From Aegilops tauschii subsp. strangulata (lineage: Eukaryota > Streptophyta > Magnoliopsida > Poales > Poaceae), in the NCBI RefSeq assembly GCF_002575655.3, contig NC_053037.3:569820880-569884879 (forward strand): 64,000 nt of DNA. The letters run 5' to 3'. How positions within the stretch are numbered: the stretch's first letter is position 1; each line of letters starts with the position of its first letter. Below are positions 1-10,192 of this stretch, in pieces. The notes under the pieces were generated by a model. That model saw only the letters and a list, made by a program, of their open reading frames with translations, was not told the DNA's origin and searched no databases. Both the position numbers and the translations under genes were made by a program.

Positions 1-1650
1 AAAAGACCCCAACTTCTGCAAGTAGGAGGGTATGCCCATTGTAGGAATCCATATCAGGTTTGAATGATTTCCGACACCATATGCAGGTTGCAACACGTCC
101 GGCCATTTATCAACCTTTTTTGACCTAGAAAACTCCAGAAAATGCAAAACTGTTCAAAAGCACAAAAAACTTGGCATGGTACCTTGAATTGGTCATAAAA
201 GACCATGGAAAAACAGAGGCCAGTCAAGGATTTCGAGAAACAACATAGCCTTAGACGGAGCCTTGTGGCCTACCCAAACACCCTCCATTAAACATGGTCT
301 AGTTTGGAGATCTTCTAAATGACCCCAACTTTTGCAAGCATGTGAGCATGTCAGTGGTATGAATCAATGCCAGGCTTGAAAGGTTTTCGACACCATATGC
401 AAGTTGCGACACATTCGTACATTTAATGGTCTTTTTTTACCGAGAAAACTCGAGAAAAAGGCAAAATTTGTCAAAAACCAAGACAAGTTGGCATGGCACC
501 TGGAATTGGTCATACAAAGCTATGGAAAGTAACTGGGGCCATTTTAAGGATGTCGAGAAACAAGGTGCTCTCAGATGGAGCCTTCTGGCATATGCACCCT
601 CCGTTGAACCAGGACTATTTTTAGACATTCTTGAAATGACCCAAACTTTTCCAAGCAGGTGGGCATGCCCATGGTAGGCATTCATATCAGGCCTGAACGA
701 CTTGCGACACCGTATGGAAGTTGTGACACATCCGGCCATTTATCACCCTTTTTGACAGAGAAAACTCCAAAAATATGCAGAATTTGTACAAAACCAAATC
801 AACTGGGTATGCTGCCTTGAATTGGTCATATAGGCCAATGAAAAATGGAGTTATTTGACGGATATCGAGAAACAAACTGCTCTCAAACGGAGCCTACTGA
901 CCTACCCGAACACCCTACATTGAAAATAGTGTTTTTTGGACATCCTTAAAATGAAAACAACTTTTGGCAGGACGGGGGCATGCCCATGGTAGACATCCAT
1001 GCCAGGTTTCAACGACTTCTGCTTCTCACACCGTATCCAAGTTGTGACACATCTGGCCATTCATTGGTATCTTTTGACCGAGAAAACTCTAGAAAATGCG
1101 AAATTTGTCGAAAACTAAAATAAGTTGGCATGGTGCCTGGGATTGGTCACACACGGCCATGAAAAAACTGGGACCATTTTAAGGATGTCGAGAAACAACG
1201 TGCTCTCAGACATAGCCTTCTGGCCTAACTGGACAACCTCCGTTGAACATGATCTATTTTTAGACATTCTTAAAATGACCCCAAAATTTGCAAGCAGATG
1301 GGAACGCCCATGGTAGGCATCCATGTCAGTTTTGAACGATTTGCAACACTGTATGCAAGTTGCGGCACGTTCGGCCATTTATCGCCCTTTTTCCTAGAAA
1401 ACTTCAGAAAATGCAAAATTTGTAGAAAACCAACACAGGTTGGCATGGTGCCTTAAATTTGTCATACAAACCAATCAAAAAATTGAGATTATTTAACACA
1501 TATAAAGAAACAACGTGCTCACAAACGGAGCCTTCTGGCCTACTCGGACAACCTACGTTGAAGATGGTGTTTTTTGCACATTCTTGAAATGACCACAACT
1601 TTTGCCACCATGTGGGCATGCTCATGGTAGCCATCCATTCCAGGTATGAA
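1..1650. repeat. Tandem repeat, about 316-bp unit, 5+ copies
   Basis: The motif GAAAACT followed by an A-rich, AATTTG-containing stretch recurs at 128, 444, 760, 1082 and 1398, giving spacings of 316, 316, 322 and 316 bp. Each unit also carries a TTGGCATGGTGCCTTGAATT-like block, a GAC..TTCTTAAAATGACCCCAACTTTTGCAAGCA-like region and a CATGGTAGGCATCCAT-like block. Copies are clearly diverged and the array runs off the left edge. It ends near 1650 in AT-rich sequence. Short ORFs on both strands simply follow the repeat. I do not recognise the family. Confidence 0.85.
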
Positions 1651-3540
1651 GGAAAAAATATTTAAAATCATAATTTAAAAAGGTACTTAAAACTGTTTTT
1701 TAACATAACTAATAAATAGAAAGTGATAAAATAATAATTTAAGTTTTTTAAAGAATTTAATAAATATGTTAAAGAAAATGAATTTAAAATTATAATTTAT
1801 AACAGTTACTTAAAATTATATTTTTGATATTCCAAATAGTATTTCAACTTTTTGAACAAGTTTCAAAAATAATAACAAAAGTTTAAAACGAGAAAAATGA
1901 ATAGATGAAAAATAGAAGAAAAATGAAAAATAGAAGAAGAAAAAACTTAGTCCTTGGCCCAACTAGGCGAAGACATTACTCCCATCATACGCATGTTGGG
2001 AAAGCCCAAGCGAACGCGGATTTGAAAAAGGTTCATTGATTTTCTTTTAATCATGGATTTGAAAAAAAATCAAAGATTTAAAAAATGGTACACTAATTTT
2101 TCTTCGCAACAAAATGTTCTTGGTTTTGGGAACCTCAGCTTCCCAGCCAATTTTTCCGGATTTGGGAAGCTTCTAAGATGTTTCCAAATCGTGTTACTTT
2201 TTTCTTTTCTTATGGTTTCTTCTTTTTATCTTCTATCCTATTCTATTTTCTGTTTCTTTTTCTTTCCTTTTTCATTTTCTTTGAGTGTTTCCTTTTCAAT
2301 TTATTTTTTCTATTTTTCATCAATTTCAAATTTTCATAATTTCAAAATTATGTTCTGAATTTTGAAATATTTCATGTTTCTGAATTTTTCTTCAATTTTT
2401 CAGAAAATGTATAGAATTTCAATTTTTCATATTTATTAATCAATGTTCAAAAATATTAGAAAATGGTCAGAATTTCCTAGTTTTGTTCATGTTCCAATTT
2501 ACGTTCATATTTATTAATCAATGTTAAGAAAACTGAAAAATGCTGACGATTTAAAAAAGATCATAAATTTGGAAACATGTATGCGTTGTCAAATTTTGTT
2601 CAGAGTTTCAAGAGGTGTTCCTGTTTTTCAGAAATTGTTCAAAGATCCAAAAAGGTATGGTTTTCCAAATTTTGTTCAAACTCTAAAAAATAACCCTGTT
2701 TTCAAAATTTGTTCACAAATTTGAAACACGGTGATAAAAATTAAAAAGAGTCTGGATTTGAAAAATATGCTTGCATTTGAAAAAAAATCATGGATTTGAA
2801 AAAGTTTGTGAATTTAATAAAATGTTCATGAATTTGAAGAAAAATTTCAAGAATTTGAAAAAATGTTCACGAATCTAAAATTTTCAAGTTTGAGATAAAT
2901 CAATGATTTAAAAAAATGTAATTTAAAAACTAAAAAGAAAAGAAAGATAAAGAGAAAATAAAAAAAGATAGAAGAAAATTCGGCCACGGAAGGCGCTATG
3001 CTTTGTGGCACAAAAATAACAAGAAGTAGTCATAAAGCACAACAGTTGAGATTTCCCCGTTGGTTACTCTGTTTGGAACGAGACAGTGAGGTTTGGGGTT
3101 TCAAATCCCACTACCATCACCATTTTTTGAAGGTTAAAAAATTAAGAAAAAAGTAAATGGGCCGAGCCAAGTACACAAGGGGGTGTAACGTACGATGTAT
3201 ACGTTCCGGCGGGCGTCTCAGCATATGTATGGAAGTGGGTACAATATGCCAAAAGTCGATATTGCCATTTATACGTTTAGTGAGGGGGTTGTATCGAAGC
3301 GGAACTATGGGGAAAAAAACATGTCTGCCTTCATTATGCATCGAAAAGTCGTCCCCAAAACTTTCCTCGTGTAGGGGAGTTCATAATTCTTGGCTTACTG
3401 GTTTGGGGTGTGGAAGAGGAGGGGGAGGGGGGAGGGGTACCATCTACCGACGCAGGTGCCCTTGGAGTTCTGATGATGATCTGCTTTGCAAATTCTTCCT
3501 CCTTCTTTATGTCTCTCATTTCACGAAGTTAGAGCATCTC
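1651..3540. repeat. AT-rich low-complexity DNA
   Basis: No gene is seen. The stretch is A/T-rich. From about 2400 to 2950 it has degenerate short-period repeats built on GAATTTGAAAAAATGTTCA-like words, typical of decayed transposon interiors in wheat relatives. A GC-richer block at about 3000-3540 has a box-B-like GGTTTCAAATCCC at about 3097 but no convincing tRNA or SINE around it. Confidence 0.6.
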
Positions 3541-3553
3541 CAACAGCTCGCGT

Positions 3554-5339
3554 TGTTGGAAATATGCCCTAGAGGCAATAATAAATAGGTTATTATTATA
3601 TTTCCTTGTTCATGATAATCGTTTATTATCCATGCCAGAATTGTATTGATAGGAAACTCAGATACATGTGTGGATACATAGACAACACCATGTCCCTAGT
3701 AAGCCTCTAGTTGACTAGCTCATTGATCAATAGATGGTTACGGTTTCCTGACCATGGACATTGGATGTCGTTGATAACGGGATCACATCATTAGGAGAAT
3801 GATGTGATGGACAAGACCCAATCCTAAGCCTAGCACAAGATCGTGTAGTTCGTTTGCTCAGAGCTTTTCTAATGTCAAGTATCATTTCCTTAGACCATGA
3901 GATTGTGCAACTCCCGGATACCGTAGGAATGCTTTGGGTGTACCAAACGTCACAACGTAACTGGGTGGCTATAAAGGTGCACTACAGGTATCTCCGAAAG
4001 TGTCTGTTGGGTTGGCACGAATCGAGACTGGGATTTGTCACTCCGTGTAAACGGAGAGGTATCTCTGGGCCCACTCGGTAGGACATCATCACAATGTGCA
4101 CAGTGTGACCAAGGAGTTGATCACGGGATGATGTGAGTTACGGAACGAGTAAAGAGACTTGCCGGTAACGAGATTGAACAAGGTATCGGGATACCGACGA
4201 TCGAATCTCGGGCAAGTAACATACCGATAGACAAAGGGAATTGTATACGGGATTGATTGAATCCCCGACATCGTGGTTCATCCGATGAGATCATCGTGGA
4301 ACATGTGGGAGCCAACATGGGTATCCAGATCCCGCTGTTGGTTATTGACCGGAGAACGTCTCGGTCATGTCTGCATGGTTCCCGAACCCGTAGGGTCTAC
4401 ACACTTAAGGTTCGATGACGCTAGGGTTATAGGGAATAGATATACGTGGTTACCAAATGTTGTTCGGAGTCCCGGATGAGATCCCGGACGTCACGAGGAG
4501 TTCCGGAATGGTCCGGAGGTAAAGATTTATATATGGGAAGTCCTGTTTTGGTCACCGGAAAAGTCTCGGGTGATATCGGTAATGTACCGGGACCACCGGG
4601 AGGGTCCCGGGGGTCCAGCAAGTGGGGCCACCAGCCCCAGAAGGCTGCGTGGGCCAAGTGTGGGAGGGGACCAGCCCCAGGTGGGCTGGTGCGCCCCCCC
4701 ACCAAGGCCCAAGGCGCATGGGAGAGTGGGAGGGGGCAAACCCTAGGTCCAGATGGGCCTTAAGGCCCACCCTAGTGGCGCCCCCCTCTCTCCTCCCCTT
4801 GGCCGCCCCCTAGATGGGATCTAGGGCTGGCCGCCAGCCCTTGGGGTGGAAACCCTAGAGGGGGCGCAGCCCCCTCCCCCCCCCCTATATATAGTTGAGT
4901 TTTGGGGCTGCCCAAGACACGAGAACGTCTCTCTTTTGGCGCAGCCCTACCCCTCTCCCTCCTCCTCCTCTCCCGCGGTGCTTGGCGAAGCCCTGCGGGA
5001 TTGCCACGCTCCTCCATCACCACCACGCCGTCGTGCTGCTGCTGGATGGAGTCTTCCCCAACCTCTCCCTCTCACCTTGCTGGATCAAGGCGTGGGAGAC
5101 GTCACCGGGCTGCACGTGTGTTGAACGCGGAGGCGCCGTGGTTCGGCGCTTAGATCGGAATCAACCGCGATCTGAATCGCTACGAGTACGACTCCCTCAT
5201 CCGCGTTCTTGCAACGCTTCCGCATCGCGATCTACAATGGTATGTAGATGCACTCCCCTTCCCCTCGTTGCTAGATTACTCCATAGATTGATCTTGGTGA
5301 TGCGTAGAAAATTTTGAATTTCTGCTACGTTCCCCAACA
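3554..5339 (+). mobile_element. Solo LTR, BARE-1/Angela/WIS-type copia
   Basis: The 1786-bp block starts TGTTGGAAATATGCCC and ends TTCCCCAACA, the recognisable ends of the BARE-1/Angela/WIS copia LTR group, and its length fits that group (about 1.8 kb). No gag-pol or second LTR is next to it, so it is a solo LTR left by LTR-LTR recombination. The flanks are CGCGT (3549-3553) and TGCGT (5340-5344), a 5-bp duplication with one C/T difference at a CpG. An internal TATATATAG at about 4885 is the likely LTR promoter. It interrupts an older repeat that has CTCCAACAG motifs on both sides (about 3538 and 5391). GC-rich ORFs inside it are not genes. Confidence 0.9.
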
Positions 5340-5820
5340 TGCGTACCCGTAAATAACCAATTTTTAGGGAAGTTTGGCCAAAAAACATTTCCAACAGTTC
5401 CTCTAAACCCAAAAAAATAGGATTACATGAATTCTCCAAAACTTTCCCCCGTCTACAGAAAGATGGCCTTCATGTAAACTTTGGTGCGAGGCAACCGCGC
5501 TGCACTTTCAGCATGCCCGCCTCGTCCTATTACCCTGCCGCCGCCACGTGGCAATCCGCACAGGAACACCACCACCCCGCCTCCCGGCACCACGCTGCCC
5601 TGCACTAGTCATCGTCGGTCCATCGAGTCCCACGCAACCGCGCCGCCCCGCCTCCCCTCATCGGTCGTCACTGGTCTGTCGCGTCTCGGTGAAACTACGT
5701 CGCCCCACTGCGCACCAGAGGAACTAACAACGTTGACTACAGCTGACACCGCCTCTCCCATCGGGTGCAAGAAGGAAACCGTCGACGACCCATTTGACCC
5801 TGGCAACGGGCCCAACTCGT
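5340..5820. other. Spacer with an unsupported GC-rich reading frame
   Basis: This lies between the solo LTR and the LINE remnant. An open frame from 5481 runs into the LINE homology at about 5820. Its first 110 codons are Pro/Thr/Ser-rich and match no family I recognise. It may be 5' transposon sequence or chance. No promoter or splice signal decides it. Confidence 0.3.
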
Positions 5821-7388
5821 TAGCCTCTCTCTGTTTTTTCGATGATGCCTTACATACTTTACGAGGAGATAGGAAGACCTCAGGGCATTTTCTTTACACG
5901 GTTTTTCCTCAGCCAGCCTCAGTGATGTGGCAAGGTATTATACATGGTCTAAAACTCCTTAAAAATGGTGTCATTTGGAGGGTGGTTGATGGAGGGAATA
6001 TCAATATTTGGAGGGACAATTGGCTTCCAAGGATGTCTGGCCTCAAAATTTCTGGCAAGAGGAACATATCAAGACTAAAATGGGTTCCAGATTTATTCAA
6101 GAGTGAGTCTAGTGATTGCGACAAAAATATCATTAGACATATTTTTTATCCTCATGGCGTGGAAGAGATCTTGAAGTTGCGGATTCCTCATGTGATGGTG
6201 ATTTCATTGCTTGTCATTTTGAAAAGAACGGACTATTTTCAGTGAAGTGTGTGTATAATCTGGCGTTAAAGCTTAAGGATCGGAAAGAGAATGTTGGGTA
6301 ATCCAGCACTGCTATTGATGGAGAAAGGAGACTCTGGGATATTATCTGGAAGGCCAACATCCCACAAAAGATTAGAATCTTTGGATGGCGTGCAACATTT
6401 CATAGCGTGGCGGTTCAGGTTAATAGAGTTTTACACCATCAAGCTTCCTTTGTACTTGCTCTATCTGTGGGGTTGAGGATGAGAGCACTTTTCACGCTCT
6501 TGTTTCTTGCCCCAAGGCTCGTGCACTTCGGTTGGCGTTGAGGAAAGTTTGGAATTTGCCCGGGGAAGAGGCTTTCAATTATTCAGGTCCGGATTGGTTA
6601 CTTATTTTATTAAACCAGATAAGCTGTTCGCAAAGGGAATGCATCTTGTTTCTTTTCTGGCAAGCTTGGCACTTGAGGAATGATTTGATTTTTGGGAAAG
6701 AAAAAGAAATAGTTACAGGATCCGCTATGTTTCTGGAAAGTTACTGGTCTTCCTTTTCGTCGTGTCAGCCTACAAATGAGGTAGTCACCAATTACAAAGG
6801 AAAGGAGGTGGTGACTGGTTTTGGTGCAAGTAATAATGTTGTGAGATCCAAAGGGGTGTGGCAGCCGCCTCCTTCTGACCACGTCAAGTCAATGTTGATG
6901 CAAGTTTTGTGGAGAGTTTAAGTGCCGCGAGCGTTGGGGTGGAGGCCAGGAGTTGTACGGGTGATATCATTGTCTCATCTTAGGACTTCATTGGATTATG
7001 CTCTGGTGTGGATGAAGCGAAGCTTCGAGCATGCCTTGCTGGGTTTTTTATATTGGTATTTTTCTTAACATGCCTATTATTTTGGAAACTGATTGCGAGT
7101 TCGTGGATTCTGTCCTTGCAAATGAAAATTGTGACAGATCCCCGCTCGTTGACCTCAAGAAGGGAGCGCTCGGCATCATCAGACTTCTGGGAAACTTCAA
7201 GTTCTCAAAAATAAAAAGAAGGGCCAATTAAGTAGTGCATGAGATTGCTAAATTTAGTTTTAATAATAGATGTGATGGTTTTTTTAATAATTTTCCGCCC
7301 TGCCCTGCGTGGCATATGCTGTTATAAACGATTGTAATGACGTCTTAATTAATTAATATATGGAGAGGTGTTCTCAACAGAAAAAAAG
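5820..7388 (+). pseudogene. Decayed LINE: RT C-terminus, zf-RVT and RNase H remnants
   Basis: In order, the plus strand shows three segments. First is the end of a plant LINE (L1-clade) reverse transcriptase region at about 5910-6240, with IWRVVDGGNINIWRDNWLPR. Next is the zinc-binding zf-RVT region at about 6335-6530, with ANIPQKIRIFGWRA. Last is an RNase H-like RVT_3 segment at about 6950-7270, with ILETDCEFVDSVLAN. Reading needs several frame changes and passes stops, so it is a pseudogene. The 5' RT core and endonuclease are missing (5' truncation). It ends in TTAATTAATTAATATATGGAG and an A-run near 7388, consistent with a LINE 3' end. I found no clear target duplication. Confidence 0.75.
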
Positions 7389-7653
7389 ACCTCACATGTC
7401 AACTTGCCCTAAATTTTAGGGACACCCTATAAAAGTGGTTTCACGGGAAGTTTTTTTCATGAACCCGTGCCGATAAACATAAAAACAAGGTCTACAACAA
7501 ACAGCCTAAAAAAAATACTAACAAGCAGCAGATAGTGTAGAACAAGACTACCCATACTCGTGCCCGCCCAGTGCTTGGCGTCGGCAATAACCTGATGGAC
7601 GATCTTTAGCAGCGGCGATGAGCAGCACCAAAGTGTTTTGGAGTATTTACTCA
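7389..7653. other. Spacer, no gene
   Basis: This short stretch lies between the LINE tail and the stop codon of the RING gene. It probably includes that gene's 3' untranslated region (minus strand). No other feature was recognised. Confidence 0.4.
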
Positions 7654-8421
7654 TCATGACGTGCCCTGCTCGTCCCCGACTACAGGATCCACGGGCGACG
7701 CCGATCTATCGAATCCGAGGCACTCCACAACATCACGCCGGCAATTCGGACACGTGGACTTCCGATGGAACCACCGCTCGACGCACCTGCCATGGAAGTC
7801 GTGGGAGCATGGCAGCCTGACGGTCTCCTCGTCTTCGGTCCCCCGCCCCGACAGACAGATGGCGCACAGCTCGCCCGGCTCACAGCGGCGCTTCTGGCCG
7901 ACCGCCAAAACTCCGGCGGCCTCTTTGCAGGCGAGGAGCAGCGCCTTGGGCTCGCTGTAGACCAGCTCGATCCAGAGGACCAGCTTGATGTCCAAGACGA
8001 AGCCCGCAGTGTCATGGACGTCGCCGGCGACGATGCGCGCGGCCAGCGCGTCGGGCAGGAACGCCTCCCAGTTGCCAGCGGCGAGGTCGTACTCGCGGGT
8101 GGCTGGCGCCTCGGCCAGCGCGGCGTGGATGAGGTCGAGGCAGGCCTCGCGGCTCCGGAAGACGGCGGCGGGGTCGGCGACCTCGACCCGGTGGTCGAGC
8201 TCTCGGACGACGAGCGAATCATCATCCGTCACGTCGACGCTGTTGGCCCGTACGATGGTGCGCGAGTGCTCGCGGGACACGAACACGTCGCCGTGGAGGC
8301 GCACGGAGCACGGGTGGCCGCTCGGCCTGGCATGCCAATTGATGTCGGTCCGGGCGCACGCACTGATGCGGGTCTCCGTCGCGGCCGCGGCGTGCGGCCA
8401 CGGTGACCGACCTGCTGCCAT
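7654..8421 (-). CDS. RING-H2 finger protein, probable E3 ubiquitin ligase
   Basis: This is an intronless, very GC-rich gene. The first in-frame ATG is at 8466 (270 codons), but the ATG at 8421 sits in GCCATGG, a strong plant start context, so I prefer it (255 residues). The C-terminal fifth is a RING-H2 zinc finger: CAIC, then CSHDFHGRC (Cys-His-His-Cys ligands), then CPNC. The Trp after the sixth ligand (VERWF) is the residue that usually contacts the E2 enzyme. The N-terminal 190 residues contain no membrane segment or signal peptide, so it is probably soluble. They resemble the variable N-terminal region seen in many grass RING proteins, and I cannot name a family. The substrate is unknown. 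GC-rich ORFs on the opposite strand are shadows of this gene. The call is sure for the RING and inferred for ligase activity. Confidence 0.85.
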   Translation of the reverse strand: MAAGRSPWPHAAAATETRISACARTDINWHARPSGHPCSVRLHGDVFVSREHSRTIVRANSVDVTDDDSLVVRELDHRVEVADPAAVFRSREACLDLIHAALAEAPATREYDLAAGNWEAFLPDALAARIVAGDVHDTAGFVLDIKLVLWIELVYSEPKALLLACKEAAGVLAVGQKRRCEPGELCAICLSGRGTEDEETVRLPCSHDFHGRCVERWFHRKSTCPNCRRDVVECLGFDRSASPVDPVVGDEQGTS

Positions 8422-8699
8422 GGCAACGGCCTGCACAATCCAAGGCGATGGGGGACCAACCAACACGTACGGCCCGCGCGCCTTTTGTACGCAGTATGTT
8501 TGTGCCTCCGAATCCTAATGGGTTTTGGGTTTTGGGTGGATTGGTAGTGCAAGATTAGGACTTTCTAACGAGCACCCTCATAAACACGTACCAAAAGCTT
8601 TCATTGCTTCGAATTAAATGTTTTTAATATTTTATGGACATTTCGCTGTTTCAAAATTAGTTTACAGATGTTAGATTTAAATAGTTAAATCCTCAATTT
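8422..8699 (-). promoter_or_regulatory. Upstream region of the RING gene, no sharp element
   Basis: This holds the likely 5' leader and promoter of the minus-strand RING gene. Beyond about 8560 it turns AT-rich. I see no unambiguous TATA box in good spacing. Confidence 0.25.
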
Positions 8700-9115
8700 T
8701 TATCATGTTATCATTAACTTTAGAAACAATTGACATATATTTTTCAATTATTTCTGTCATGTCCAATAAAATTCCAAACTAGTAACAAATATCTCATTGT
8801 TTGAAAAGGTATGTTTATGAAATATTTCAAAAATGATTTAAATAGACACATTCCCTTTTGCCAAAAAATGTCACATTCTTATTGCGGTCATGTTTTCATT
8901 GATTTTACAAACCATTCACATTGTTTATCCAATTATTTCAGTCAAGTCCAACCAAATTCAAAAAACATTCCAAACTAGTAACAAACACCTCATTGTTTCA
9001 AAGGGTATATTTATGAAATCTTTTCTAAATTGATTTAATTAGTCACATCCTTATTTTGGTCATGCTTCAATTTCAAAAGGTATATTTATGAAATATTATC
9101 GAAATAGATTATGAA
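8700..9115. repeat. Degenerate tandem repeat, about 180 bp unit
   Basis: Two diverged copies and part of a third are seen. CATG(T)TxTCATT words start at 8703 and 8889, with a relic at about 9061. They share CAATTATTT..GTCA.GTCCAA, CCAAACTAGTAACAAA, CTCATTGTTT and GGTATxTTTATGAAAT. Spacing is about 186 and 172 bp. The sequence is AT-rich and has no coding potential. The family is unknown. Confidence 0.6.
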
Positions 9116-9538
9116 TAAATCAAACGAACTTTGTGTGAAGTATTCTTGATATTGCTTGAAATAGGTCCGGATAATGGAAATATGTGGGTATATTTGTAAA
9201 GCATTGTACAATAATTTTAAAACACTAAAGTATCACTTTAAAATCGACATAATAATTAATAACAAATTCCTTTAAATGTAACGCACAAAAAATTATTTTT
9301 CTTTAATGCCGCCGAGAAAAAAAATGAACAAACTTGAATAAAGATGCCAAAATTCTGAAAAATGACATCAAATCTCTTGAAAACAACTTGCAATTCTGTC
9401 GTAATTAGAAAGTTGATATGACCTCAGGCTGGGCATAAACCCGAGCACTAAACCGGATTGCAGTTTGGAAAACCCAAAAATTACTCGAAAAAAATGGGCT
9501 TACATCCACGGTACCTGAATTACCCGAATAGCACGAAC
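9116..9538. other. AT-rich spacer, no gene
   Basis: A-rich, non-coding sequence between the degenerate repeat and the SINE. Nothing else was recognised. Confidence 0.4.
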
Positions 9539-9550
9539 TAAACAATAGCA

Positions 9551-9839
9551 GCGGACCAACCCGTGGTTGGATGGTTAAAGGGACCGTGGTATCCCCAGTC
9601 CACCAGGGTTCAAGTCCTGGTGCTCGCATTTATTGCTGGATTTATTTTATGATTTCCGGCGATGCGCATTCAGTGGAGGCCGTTGACGATGAGGTGCCTA
9701 CGGTGACATTGTAAAATTTCAAGATGATATGCCGACTCAGTGTTTCGGAGGTGCTCATGGGGGTAGGGGATGCGGCATAGGATGAGTGTATGCGCGTGTA
9801 TATGAGCGCTTGCGTTTGTACTGTGTGTAAAAAAAGAAG
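9551..9839 (+). mobile_element. tRNA-derived SINE (grass type) with perfect target duplication
   Basis: The 5' part has RNA polymerase III promoter boxes: an A-box-like TGGTTGGATGGTTAAAG near 9563 and a B box GGTTCAAGTCCTGG near 9607. The 3' part has the GGAGGTGCTCATGGGGGTAG and GTGTATGCGCGTGTATATGA words of the common Poaceae SINE (Au-type) 3' half, ending in an A-rich tail. It is bracketed by a perfect 12-bp duplication, TAAACAATAGCA, at 9539-9550 and 9840-9851. The intact duplication and full length point to a fairly recent insertion. It lies about 350 bp upstream of the PurH start codon in the same orientation. Confidence 0.92.
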
Positions 9840-9859
9840 TAAACAATAGCATGCCCAGT

Positions 9860-10192
9860 AAAAAAAAAAACTCGTGCGAAGGCCCAAGCCAGCCACAGCC
9901 CAGCCCGAATTCCCGACTAAACCTAGTTCCGTTGCGTTGCGTTCCTGCCCAGTGGCCCCAGTACCACTCACTGGCCGGTCCTCGCTCCCCGACACTCCAA
10001 GCCGCAGGCCCAAACCCAACTTCTCTTCTCGGTGGACATGGGGTTAGCGTTAAAAAAAAGAAAAAAAATCCCATTATTAAAAGGTAGAAGTCCGAGGGCA
10101 GCCGCTTTCTTTCTTTCTCCTCCTGTCGGCGCCCGCCTCTCCAGTCCCCTTGCCCCCCCCTTCCTCCCGCGCCGCCGCCAGCCCCAGCGCGC
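9860..10192 (+). promoter_or_regulatory. PurH promoter and 5' leader
   Basis: GGCCCA-type site II motifs, common in plant housekeeping promoters, occur near 9879 and 10007. A TATA-like TATTAAAAG is at about 10074. A pyrimidine-rich CTTTCTTTCTTTCTCC patch follows at about 10107, and the ATG is at 10193. The motif roles are from general plant promoter knowledge; the start site is inferred. Confidence 0.45.

Noticed and set aside
3060..3130. tRNA-like or SINE-like pol III promoter with GGTTTCAAATCCC
   Set aside because: No matching A box at the right distance, no cloverleaf and no target duplication.
4427..5317. Several GC-rich open frames on both strands
   Set aside because: They lie inside the solo copia LTR, overlap each other on both strands and show no domain.
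7680..8518. Long open frames of 177-213 codons on the plus strand
   Set aside because: They are opposite-strand or other-frame shadows of the GC-rich RING gene; low-complexity composition.
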